The position numbers and the translations under genes were made by a program. DNA of 64,000 nucleotides from Tiliqua scincoides (taxonomy: Eukaryota > Chordata > Lepidosauria > Squamata > Scincidae): contig NC_089821.1 in NCBI RefSeq assembly GCF_035046505.1, positions 56,328,256 to 56,392,255 on the forward strand. Reading direction: 5' to 3'. Shown piece by piece: positions 14,196 through 24,439 of the stretch (positions within the stretch are counted from its first letter, which is position 1; every line of letters starts with the position of its first letter). The notes under the pieces were generated by a model. That model made no database searches. It was not told where the DNA came from and saw only the letters and a list, made by a program, of their open reading frames with translations.

Positions 14196-15209
14196 TACCT
14201 CTGAACTTTTCCATTCAGTAAATTTTATCTCTTTGTCCTTATCTCTTTGTCTGCCTAAGGGTGTTTGTGATTTTTCATGGGAAAGGGTCTATGAAACTTC
14301 CAGGATTTGGAATTTCATCTCTTTCCTAGAAGGCTTTTTGTCTTTCTCTCTGCAGCTTTTCTGGACTGTTTTTTTTTTTTAAATTCCAGAAGGCATTTGA
14401 AAAATGATAGTTCAGCTACCTGCTGCTTGCTTCCTAATGTGCTGCTCAAATCAATCTGCTGCCTTGAATTATTTTGCTGTTATGTTTTAAAGTTTGTAGA
14501 TGTATTTATTTTGATTTTTTAAAATTTTTGTTATTTTTCAGGTTTTAATACCTTCTTGGTAGATACCTTCTTGGGAGAAAAGCAAAATAGAATTTATTTT
14601 TTATATGTATTTGCTATGGACAACTATGACCAGGAAAGGAAATCCATGGTGGGGCAGTGCAGATGAAGCGTTCTGGAATACAGTGAGGATGGCAAGAGTT
14701 TGATGTGATGGACATATTTGTCTTCCTCTCTATGTTCCCATTTGCAGTCACTTTCTCCCAAGGATCTAAATAGTATCTGTTAATTTGGGGGAAAGGGAAA
14801 AACAAGCCCCAATTGTCAAGACAAGGGAGAGATTGAGGCAGATTTCACTCTTTTTACTCTTTATACTGTGGAATGATGGTAGAGATATAATCTGTCTTTA
14901 ATATTGAATGGCAAAGCCCCCGGTTGACAAGGACTCCATGTGAGTGACACAACACAACTTTGTGCAGAGTGCACTGAGTTGAACTGCTAGAAATCCATTA
15001 AGAATGTAATTTTGTGTCAGATTAATTGCAAAAGAAATCAAACTTATTTTATTTTATCCATTCAAATAATGTACCAGACATATAAAAAAAGCTAGGGAAA
15101 ATGTAGGAGAGCATTTCCAAAATAGTAGTGCATTATAATAATAGTCTAATTCTCGGTCCCTTTCCTGATGATCCCTGGCATGGAATTTGCCTTATTTGCT
15201 GCTGCTGCA

Positions 15210-15320
15210 CACAGGCAGCCTAGGGGCATGAGAAGTTTGATGGGGTTGGCATCAATGGAGGGATGTGGTCATGCAAGGGAAATTTTAGGAGAATGTGGAC
15301 CAGAGAACACAAAGAGGTAG
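15210..15320. repeat. 111-bp direct duplication, copy 2
   Basis: Same unit as 13979-14089 but without the adjacent foldback. After caaagaggtag the sequence departs into ggtcagtgttttcac. Confidence 0.85.
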
Positions 15321-15738
15321 GGTCAGTGTTTTCACTAGCCCCGAAATCTCTTTTCAGTTTCTCACTGACAGCTCAGTCCCACTCAGTATATGGTATATGT
15401 GAAGCTGGGAACCTTTGTCAATAATTGTAGCTCTTCAGTGCCACAATATTCTTTGCAATTCAGTTAATATTCTCTGTAATTCAATTAATAACCTCCAGAG
15501 ATATTTCTTAAAAATGTGCATCAATATGCTAGGAATAATAGTGCTTTTTGGAAGATGCAATTATATAGTTTGCCTGCCAACCAGAATTGGAAGCCACAAT
15601 TGCTGCCACCATCAGGACAAGTGCCAGAACAGTATGATGGGTGAACACACTGCTCATATGCACAGCAAACCTCATCAATGAAAAAGGCACCCTCTTTGCA
15701 GCCTGTAAATAGAACTGTGAAATTGGAAAGGCTATTTC

Positions 15739-15739
15739 A

Positions 15740-15782
<43 letters not shown>

Positions 15783-15830
15783 CTTTATTTTTATCCCGCC
15801 CTTCTCCCAAAAAGGGACCCAGGGCGGCTA
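15739..15830. repeat. (AAT)n microsatellite with retroelement tail
   Basis: About 14 AAT units followed by actttatttttatcccgccc and cccagggcggct, a common 3'-end sequence of reptilian retroelements on the complementary strand. The microsatellite is probably the grown tail of that element. Confidence 0.7.
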
Positions 15831-16491
15831 TTTCCCTTGTGAGATGCACAGTTGCATTCTTTCAAAACCAAGATGTCATTTTACAAGCCTTCAAGTCGAT
15901 GTCAACAGTACTGAAAAGTAACCTATTAGTATGTTTATCAATGAACCTTGAATCAAATCCAGTCTTCTCTGGAGCCTATTATGTATCACAGAGATTTAAG
16001 CTCATACTGCAGCAACATGGCTTTTCTGTATGAAAGCAATTCTCACATTCAGTTACTAAATTTTGTAAAGTGTAATTGTATAATAAATTCAGAAAACCTG
16101 TGAAAAAACATGGAGGAGACATTATATGATACTACCAGTATCTCCAAATCTGATATATTATAACAAAGGAAAGAACTAACAAATTTTGAGAAATACCTAA
16201 TAACATAAACAAAAGAATAAAGGCTTACTTGCGAACATTATTATAAATTGAATATAAAGTTAATGCATGCAGAAAGCTATGTAAGAGACCAATTTTGGAG
16301 GAAGAATAGACACTTTTATGTAAAATAGGCAAAGCTCGTCTGAGTGTATTAGCATAAAAATGACTCTTTATCCCAAGCATATACCATGACGCTCAATAAA
16401 ATATATACGAATAATTTGGTCTCATTTAGGAGTAGTAGTAGGTAGCAGTGTACACGAACAGCAGGCTGTTACTAGAGCACAGTCTAGAACA

Positions 16492-16640
16492 GGGGTGTCA
16501 AACTCATTTATTACCCAGCATTCTCTGCTGAGAGCCTGAAGTGATGTAATTAGCCATATAGCTCCGTTTCCCCCCCCCCGCCGCCGGGAATGGCTTCGAA
16601 AGGAGGTGCTGCTTGCCTGCCGCGCTAAGGCTCCTCGCCA
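16492..16640. mobile_element. Truncated hAT-like terminus
   Basis: Starts caggggtgtcaaactcattt, a typical hAT-type terminal sequence, followed by a GC-rich segment. No matching right end is visible before the CR1 copy at 16827, so the element seems truncated. Confidence 0.4.
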
Positions 16641-16826
16641 GGCTGCATGCTCCGCCCCTCCTCCAGCTAAGCCTCTGCTTGGAACTTCATTGTGGCTACA
16701 AAGTTGGATAGGTTGGATAAGTTTGGGCCTTGAGCAACCTTAAAGCCTGCTCTATGAGACTTTGGATTTTTTTTCCTTTGAAATGTAGACCCTCTAGCCA
16801 TAGCATACTTTTAAAACATGCTTCAT

Positions 16827-17424
16827 AGTGGAAATGGAAAAGGTGCAAAAGAGAGCGACTAAGATGATTACGGGGCTGGGGCACCTTCCTTATGAGGAAA
16901 GGCTACGGCGTTTGGGCCTCTTCAGCCTAGAAAAGAGACGCCTGAGGGGGGACATGATTGAGACATACGAAATTATGCACAGGAAGGATATAGTGGATAG
17001 AGATAAGCTCTTTTCCCTCTCACACAATACCAGAACCAGGGGACATTCACTAAAAGAGTGTTGGGAGAGTTAGGACAGACAAAAGAAACTCTTTCTTTAC
17101 TCAGCGTGTGGTTGGTCTGTGGAACTCCTTGCCGCATGATGTGGTGACGGCATCTGGCCTGGATGCCTTTAAAAGGGGATTGGACAAGTTTCTGGAGGGA
17201 AAATCCATTACGGGTTACAAGCCATGATGTGTATGTGCAACCTCCTGATTTTAGAAATGGGCTATTTATCAGAATGCCAGGTGCAAGGGAGGGCACCAGG
17301 ATGAGGTCTCTTGTTATCTGGTGTGCTCCCTGGGGCATTTGGTGGGCCGATGTGAGATACAGGAAGCTGAACTTGATGGGCCTATGACCTGATCCAGTGG
17401 GGCTGTTCTTATGTTCTTATGTTT
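16827..17424 (+). mobile_element. CR1-type LINE, 3' end (copy 3)
   Basis: Starts within the coding region at atagtggaaatggaaaaggt and shows the family C-terminus up to a small indel near 17050, after which the coding frame shifts. The 3' UTR and the final gttcttatgttcttatg match copies 1, 2 and 4. Confidence 0.87.
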
Positions 17425-17874
17425 CCTTTTCAGAAGAGATTTGCCATATTGGAGTGGGGGGCTTCCATCTGAACACATAAAGTTAGTCCTTTTATATTGT
17501 GCATTTTCACTCATTTGCTAATTATAGTAGGCTACAGTAAATATCACCAAGAAAAGGGGGGAGAGTAACTTTCTGGAAATTTTTGAATTTTTAAAAGTTT
17601 TAAATATTAATGTTGAATTGTTAATGGATGTCATTCATACAAGGGAAGTGAAATTACAAAGAATATCATATTATTTGATCAACGTGTTGGATATAAAGTG
17701 CAAAATTGTATATTGACCTTGTGTTGAGCTTAAAATTGAAAAAAATAAAAATCCACTTTGTAGTGTGACATTAATTGGAGGAGTGCAACATTTGACCTAA
17801 ACTCAGTGAAATGTACAGCTAAAGAGTAGATACTGAGGCAGAAAGGAAACTTTTCTTAATGGCATCTAGCACTA

Positions 17875-18679
17875 CAGGTGCAACCTATTTATCCACAGAT
17901 TTTTTATCTGCGGATTTGTCTCAAATGGGGTCGGGGAACACACACCTTTGCCTCCTTTGCCCTGTGCTATCGTCTCGCTCTGTTTCTAGGTAGCCCAAAA
18001 CACTGCAAAAAGGCTCAGCGTTGCCCAGGCAGGAAAATAGCCCTGGAGCCATGGCAGAGGTTCCCCTTGCAAAGGAACAGTAAGACTCCTGGAGCCCCTG
18101 AGCCAACTGAGGGTGAAGAGGTGAAGGGGGGCGGAAAACCTCTGTAGCCAGAGCATGTGCAGGAAGGTGGAGCGCTCTCGCTCTCACACACACACAGGGG
18201 CAGGTGCGGTAGCAACAGGGGATTGCTTTAAAAAACCCACTCCCCCCAAATGGTGCAGGCTCTCCTTGCTCTAGCCTACGGAAACAAAACAACCCAGCAA
18301 GCAAGCCTTCCCAGCAAGCAAAGCATGAGATTTAGGCTACAATCCTCTCCACACTTTCATGGGAGTAAGCCCCATTGACTACAATGGGACTTACTTCTGA
18401 GTAGAAATGCATAGGACTGGTCTCTTAAAAGCTCAGCATCCCACCTGTGAAAGAAGCGGGACAGCTGGCAACGGGGGGGGGCTGAGTATGAAGGGGGGAG
18501 GCGAAGGAGCAGAGGGGAGGGGATTGAGAACAGCTGCCTTAGTTTCCTTCCAGCCCCAAGTGTCCGACTGCTCCGTATTTGCGTAACTCTATGGAATTTA
18601 GCACTCTATGGAATTTTTTGTTAATCGGGCAGAGTCACCTGTATAGATGTATCCTAACATGGATAAATAGGCTCCACCT
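17875..18679. mobile_element. Tigger/pogo-like non-autonomous transposon with nested palindromic MITE
   Basis: Ends caggtgcaacctatttatcc and ggataaataggctccacctg are clear inverted repeats flanked by TA, as in pogo/Tigger elements. The inside is GC-rich and lacks a transposase frame. A 90-bp palindromic MITE at 18335-18424 sits inside it and so is younger. The short segment cacctgtatagatgtatcct near 18638 repeats part of the right end. Confidence 0.7.
18335..18424. mobile_element. 90-bp palindromic MITE (gtaagyccca family)
   Basis: Core agtaagccccattgactaca and tgggacttacttctgagtag form a palindrome, with outer ends ggctacaatcc and ggactggtctc. TTA occurs on both sides (18332-18334 and 18425-18427), fitting a 3-bp PIF/Harbinger-type target duplication. 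Nested in the element at 17875-18679. Confidence 0.75.
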
Positions 18680-19061
18680 GTATAGATTTTTTGAAGTAGC
18701 TTGCTTTGCACCCTTCCCCCAAATTTATTTATTGTTTTAATAAAGTGGACTTTTGAGGCTCATAATAGCAGCTTGCAAAATGACTGTGAGGGCAAAGAGT
18801 TAAGCTAGATAATTGGAAGAAGACACCATCTAATAATCAAACATGCCAGCATGAGTTTGACTTTTTCATTAAAAAGAGAAAACAAGTCCTTAACAGGTGT
18901 CTTTGACACTGCAGTGGATTCTAATTCTGAGCTTCTTGTGGTCCACAGATCCTTGGAAGGAAGTCTAGTCAGTCAAAAAGCTCCATAACATTTCATTTTT
19001 CATGAACAGAATTGTGCTTGGGCCAGGCTTCAGAAAAAATTGAAGGGTTGAGGAGACACTC

Positions 19062-19612
19062 ACAGCCTGATCCTGAGCTGCCCAGGCCACGGGGCTGCAG
19101 TGGCACCGAAAATGACTGCTGCCGCATCCTGCAAACTCTGGGTAACGGTCAGTGGCTCCTTGGGAGAAGGGGACTCCCTTCCCCTGGTAAAGCAAGTAAC
19201 CCTGCAATAGGGCTACACGATTCTCCATTAACCCAAAGGTCGGCGGAGAATCGAGCCTCCGTGTCAGACAGAGAGCCCAGCATGGAGGCTCTGGATCCAG
19301 TGGAGCAAAGCTCCACTGGTCCCCCCTCTCTCCCATTCCGCTCCCTCCTCCAGAGTACCTCCTCCCTGCCCTCCACCAGCCTTCCCCCTCCCTAGAACAC
19401 CTCCTCCCCATGCCCCCCACTTACCTCTCCACTGCTTGGTGATTCGCATAACTGCCGAGCAGTGGAGGTCCGGCAGCCACCCAGCTCCAGCCAGCGCTGG
19501 GCTAGCACCAGTGCTCGCCTGGCAGTAGGGCCCGCAAATGGCATGTTTGCGATAATGTGCGCCAGTGGTAAGCCAGCGCGCAGTGTTCAGGATTGGGCAG
19601 TCAGTACTTCTC
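19062..19612. mobile_element. Long MITE-like element of the CAATCCTA group (tentative)
   Basis: Ends near cctgatcctgagctgccc and at gtgttcaggattgggcag. The interior is GC-rich, with ctccactg repeats. Boundaries are uncertain, and it abuts another family member at 19637. Confidence 0.4.
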
Positions 19613-19636
19613 TAGATCAGTGCCATGTTTGCTGCC

Positions 19637-19795
19637 TGAGGGCCCAATCTTACCCAATTTTCCACTGCCGATGCAGCTGTGCCAATGGGGTGTGCGCTGT
19701 ATCCTGTGGTAGGGAGGCAGTCATGGAGGCCTCCTCAAGGTAAGGGAACATTTGTTCCATTTCGTCAGGGCTGCATTGCGGCTGCACCAATTCTA
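19637..19795. mobile_element. MITE of the CAATCCTAAC family, partial
   Basis: Left terminus gggcccaatcttacccaatt and core ggaggcctcctcaaggtaag match other members. The right inverted terminus is missing or decayed. Confidence 0.6.
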
Positions 19796-20332
19796 GACAG
19801 CTCCTGTATCTTCATAGCTCTCACTGCCAGAAGGGACTATTATGGTCAATTATTTTGACCTTCTCCATGGCACAGGTCAGGATATTTTTTTGTCAGTGAT
19901 TCTTGCAGCAAGCCCATAGGGCTCAAACTCTTCTGTTTCTTTCAGCTCTGATTTTGTAGCAGGGAGGGATGGCAGAGAGAGATGGGGAGGAATGGAGAAA
20001 ATGCAAGCACAACATTTTTCAAAGGCACAAAAAGAGACTGACAAAAGAGACTGTGACCACTGCATCTGTCGCTTGTGCACTGTGGGACACAGAGATAGAG
20101 GTTCAGTGTTGTCAGAGGAAGCCTTGGGGGGAATCCTGTAGTAGGTGATGGCAAAATTTCTTCTGCAAGCATTTCAGGTTCTGTCCCTTCCTTGACTCAT
20201 ACGCTAATTGGGTAAGAGGCACTTTTTCAAGTGGGTGCTCCTTTTTTTAGCAGGGGGAGAGTAACTGGCCCACCTCACCCCAGCACTGTCTGTTCTAGTG
20301 GCTGTCTGCTGGTATTCATTTGCATCTTTTTA

Positions 20333-20450
20333 GATTGTGAGCCCTTTTGGGACAGGGAGCCATTTATTTATTTGATTTTTCTCTGTAAACCGCTTTGTTA
20401 ACTTTTAGCTGAAAAGCGGTATATACATACTGTTGTTAATAATAATAATT
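20333..20450. repeat. Old retroelement 3' end
   Basis: Sequence gtgagcccttttgggacagg followed by ctgaaaagcggtatatacat and a taataat tail matches a widespread reptilian retroelement 3' end. Family not assigned. Confidence 0.5.
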
Positions 20451-20592
20451 AATAATACGGGGCTGCAACACTGCAAAAACTAAAGAATCAACATTAACCT
20501 CTTAAAGCAGTTTTATGGTTGTATTTTTTAAATTTTAATTTGCAAATATTCTTTGGTGGGTGTGCATTTGCCCTCTCTTGTGCTTGAGCGGA

Positions 20593-20626
20593 GCATACAG
20601 CCAAAGTTTGCATACAGCCAAAGTTT
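20593..20626. repeat. 17-bp tandem duplication
   Basis: gcatacagccaaagttt occurs twice head to tail with no mismatch. Confidence 0.9.
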
Positions 20627-20804
20627 GAAAGGGGTGGTGGTGAATATCCTTGCCGCTGTCTTCCAATGCCTGCCCCACTTTATGTGCAGATAGACTGGTT
20701 CTCTAGGATTCCTGAACTAGGATTTACAGATCAATTGATGCTATGGTCAAATTATGATTGGGGCATCCTTACTCTGATAGTGAAGAAATTAGGCATCCTA
20801 GTGA

Positions 20805-21190
20805 CATATATATTGGCAACCTTCAGTCTCGAAAGACTGTGGTATCGCGCTCTGAAAGGTGGTTCTGGCACAGCGTCTAGTGTGGCTGAAAAGGCCAATC
20901 CGGGAGTGACAATCCCTTCCACACCGGGAGCAAGTGCAGTCTGTCCCTGGTCTGTCTCCCTGGCTATGGGCCTTCCTTCTTTGCCTCTTAGCCTCAGACT
21001 GTTGGCAAAGTGTCTCTTCAAACTGGGAAAGGTCATGCTGCACAGCCTGCCTCCAAGCGGGCCGCTCAGAGGCCAGGGTTTCCCACTTGTTGAGGTCCAT
21101 CCCTAAGGGTGTTGAGGGTTTCCCACTTGTTGAGGTCCATCCCTAAGGGTGTTGAGGGTTTCCCACTTGTTGAGGTCCATCCCTAGTGAC
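20805..21190 (-). mobile_element. LINE 3' end with C-terminal zinc-finger coding sequence
   Basis: On the minus strand an open frame (21100 to 20798) encodes the end of a LINE protein. It contains WETLASERPAWRQAVQHDL and then CSRCGRDCHSRIGLFSHTRR, a Cys/His finger typical of several LINE clades. The 3' terminus tttcgagactgaaggttgcc nearly equals the tail of the 5S-SINE at 2185-2317, so this LINE family probably supplied the enzyme that moved that SINE. The coding part is interrupted by a 40-bp tandem repeat (21069-21186). Clade not determined. Confidence 0.7.
21069..21186. repeat. 40-bp tandem repeat, nearly three units
   Basis: The unit beginning agggtttcccacttgttgag occurs three times, the last incomplete, with no mismatch I can see. 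It lies inside the LINE coding region, so it arose after insertion. Exact identity suggests recent slippage. Confidence 0.9.
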
Positions 21191-21647
21191 ATGATAGCCA
21201 TGGAAGATGGGGAATAGATTCTTAGCTATTTTGCCTCAAGCTGGGATGAGTTTCATTAATCACATCCAGCACCTTGAATTGAGCCTAGCATTTCATAGGG
21301 GAGCAATGGCAATGCTGGAGCACTGATGAAATGTGCTGGCCTGCCCTCCTCAGGGGATGGGCTGCTGTGTGTTCAGCACCAGTTGGTACTTTCAAGCAGT
21401 CATAGAGGGCAGCCCCATGTAGAATGTATTGCAATTGTTATTTACAGAGTAAAGGCATGAATTGCTGTTGTCAGATCTATACACAATGTGCAGGGTTCTA
21501 ATCATCTCTCTGAATGGATTTGGTAAATGCCATGTTTGACCACTGGGAAAAGTTTAAATTTCAGGCTCGGCAGTGGAACTAGAGGGATCCCAAAGCTGCA
21601 ATCCTGACAAGATGGAATCTTCATCATTGTCCTCGGGGACATGCAGT

Positions 21648-21839
21648 GGGTGGGGAGGCAGGTGAGGCAGTGCCTCCCCACTGGAGTCCTTCAAAAAGCT
21701 CTGCCACTGTGTGAGGTGCTCAAACACTCATAAACCACATGCTTGTGTGCAAGTTGTGAGTGTCTGAGCACCTCACATGGCAGTGGCACTTTTTGAAGGA
21801 CTCCAGTGGGGAGGCACTGCCTCACCTGCCTCCCCACCC
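21648..21839. mobile_element. Palindromic foldback element, copy 1 (86-bp arms)
   Basis: The left arm 21648-21733 (gggtggggaggcaggtgagg at its outer end) and right arm 21754-21839 are inverted copies with few mismatches around a 20-base loop. A relative with the same arm sequence (aggtgaggcag, tagtccttc, aaaagc) lies at 62866-63007. No coding potential. Superfamily unknown. Confidence 0.85.
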
Positions 21840-22143
21840 ATCGATTGTCCCTGCTGTTCCTATTTATTTTATTTTTCACATTTTTACAGCCCTTCCTCAA
21901 GGATCTCAGGGTGGTTTACATGGTTCCTTCCCTCCTTTATCTCTTGCATACTTCTACACCAATACAATTTTTTAATTTTTTTATTTAAACAAATTTTGTT
22001 TACAAAAATTTTAAACTTTCTAGGATCATTTAGCAAGAAAATTGAAAAGCGCTAGAAACATGTGGCTAGAAACATCCAGTTGATTCACTTATGAATGATC
22101 ATCCCATCACTGAACTGCACCTTCAAGTGATAACCAACTTTCA

Positions 22144-22144
<1 letters not shown>

Positions 22145-22216
<72 letters not shown>

Positions 22217-22262
22217 TTATTATTATTATTATTATTTTATTGTTATTATTATTATTATTATT
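22145..22262. repeat. (ATT)n microsatellite
   Basis: About 38 ATT units with two slight interruptions (tttat). Confidence 0.95.
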
Positions 22263-22653
22263 GTGTGTTGGCATCCTTCAGTCTTGGAAGACCATGGTGT
22301 CACGCTCTGAATGGTGGTTCTAGAACAGACTGTCCTCTCCAGTGCGTGAAGCCTGGGTAAAGTAGGTATGGAGGATAGGCTGTTACCCATGCAGCAAATC
22401 CCCCCTCTCCACGTCGCTGAAATGGTCCAATGGAAAGGCAGAGGCCAATACAGTTGGTTCCAGCGGCGTCGCAGGAGTTGCCAGAACGTGACTGTTCAGC
22501 CATGAACTGCCTCAGGGACTCCGGCTCAGGAGGTTGACTCCTGAAGCCTTTTCCATAACTGGATGTAGCCACAAGGCAGTGGAGGTTTGGGATCAGAGTT
22601 TTCCTTCTCTTAGATGAGCTGCCTTCCCAGGCTGACGAGTCCCATCTACCCGG

Positions 22654-22657
<4 letters not shown>
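22263..22657 (-). mobile_element. LINE-related 3' end between two (ATT)n arrays
   Basis: Minus-strand end, complement of tggcatccttcagtcttgga and accatggtgtcacgctctga, is a diverged version of the LINE 3' end at 20805. The remainder differs from that copy and may be a different 3' UTR. On the minus strand the element ends in (AAT)n, and a second ATT array (22660-22708) bounds the other side. Confidence 0.6.

Positions 22658-22659
<2 letters not shown>

Positions 22660-22708
<49 letters not shown>
22660..22708. repeat. (ATT)n microsatellite, second array
   Basis: About 15 ATT units on the far side of the LINE-related segment. Confidence 0.95.
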
Positions 22709-22709
<1 letters not shown>

Positions 22710-23493
22710 ATATGTGAATGTGCTCCAACAAATCGGTCTTTATAGATCTCATATCAACATGAGACTTTTGAATGGACACAGTTCAGCTGTGGGGAAAAGG
22801 CTGAGGGATTTACTGAGAAGAGAACATGTGGTGGGAGATCTTGAGGTGTGTGTATGAGAGAGAAAGAGAGAAGCATCCCCTATTGTTCTGTAAAAGCAGG
22901 TTAGTTATTTTCATTTGGAAGTTCTCCAGGCAGCACACAGACCTCCACAGCAACTCTGTGAAGAACTTTGACCCATTAATGTCACTGGGGCTGCATGTCT
23001 GTTCAGGCAGCTTTAATTGATGCCTGTTAACAGACAGCCTCCGGTTGTATACATAACAATCTCTGTTCTGCATTAAAGCAAGTTCAGAGAATTATGGGTG
23101 GGAAGGCAGCCAACATGCTGAAAGCTATGGAGTACCCAGAGTTTGTTCTTAGAACTCTTCAATAATTTAAAAACTTAAAAATATAAAACTTAAAGATAAT
23201 GTAAAATAATAAAATATTTTAGATGAGCTGTAGTACTGCAGATTACGCTTTCCAACAGGCTCCTAAGATCCCAATGCTGTGAGCTGCTGCAGCATCTGTA
23301 CAACAGCATGTAGTATCAAGTGTAAGATCTCAGCACTACCAAAACAACAACCGGTGACAGCTCTATACCCAGGACTTACTGATGAAGTCTAATGATGAGA
23401 TGGCTGATTCAGGCAATGTGCCAGTGGAAAGTGGCAGGTTCCTCACACCTGCTTTTGGATGTGTAGTATGTAGAGGAGAGTGGTGGTCTAGAG

Positions 23494-23974
23494 TAGGGGT
23501 GTCCAAACTTTTTGGCAGTTGGGCCACATCATCTCTCTGACACTGTGTCAGGGGCCAGGAAAAAAAAGAATTAATTTACATTTCAAATTTGAATAAATTT
23601 ACATAAGTTTACATAAATGAATATATTGAAGATGAATTTATATGAATGAACCTATTAGAGATGGAACCTATTTGAATGAATGAAAGTCTTGCAATAGCTC
23701 AAGGCCTATAAAAGACCTTGCACAAAGCAAGGCCAGCCTTTCCGTCACTGCTGTTGCATGAAACATCAAGTAGTGGAGGGAGCCCTTGTCCCACAGCTCA
23801 CATGAGAGGTCCAACAGTCACCCTCACACTGAAAGCAGTTGTGTCAGGCCAGTTTGGGCTCCAGCACCTCTTCGGAGGGCTAGAGGATCATTGAGACTGG
23901 GGGCTCCCTGTGGGCCAGATTGGGAGTCTCTGAGGGCCGCAAATGGCCCCCGGGCCAGAGTTTAGGCACTCCTA
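23494..23974. mobile_element. hAT-like MITE (gggtgggcaaac family) with perfect 8-bp duplication
   Basis: Ends taggggtgtccaaac and gtttaggcactccta are inverted repeats. Octamer gtctagag flanks both sides exactly (23486-23493 and 23975-23982). Inside are ctctctgacactgtgtcagg and an AT-rich segment shared with the copy at 29630-30090. Confidence 0.88.
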
Positions 23975-24204
23975 GTCTAGAGCATCTCCTAGTCTGACAT
24001 TCTCTTCTTTCTGCATATAGACTCTTCAGCTTCCCAGGATCTAACCTTTTATAATGGGAGCACAGAGAGTTGAAACAGTAGAGGGAGCTGATGCTGGCAA
24101 AAGCAAAAAAAAGTATGAGGTGCAGACAACAGTATGGGAAATGGTGCAAAGTGCATCAAGTGCAAAAGAGGCAGAACTGGGCTGATTCTTTCATGACCCT
24201 GTCC

Positions 24205-24439
24205 ATATCTAGTATCCAGAGATATGGCCTTCTCCGTATCCAGTAAAGGCCATTTGAGCAGCTCAGGGGTTGAATTTATGTCACAGATTTGCAGGGGAAC
24301 AGTGATAGGGGATAAGGATGCTTTTCTCTCCCACTTGTGGGCTTCCCAGAGGCAGCTGGTGGGACACTGTGGGAAACATTGCTGTGCTAGATGGGCTTTA
24401 GGCCTAATCCAGCAAGACTTTTCTTATGTTCTTATTGTT
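24205..24439 (+). mobile_element. CR1-related LINE 3' UTR
   Basis: Ends taatccagcaagactttt then cttatgttcttatt, the same style of 3' end as the CR1 copies but with a different body, so it belongs to another subfamily. Confidence 0.6.

Noticed and set aside
22091-22360. Poly-isoleucine open frame
   Set aside because: Pure translation of the (ATT)n microsatellite.
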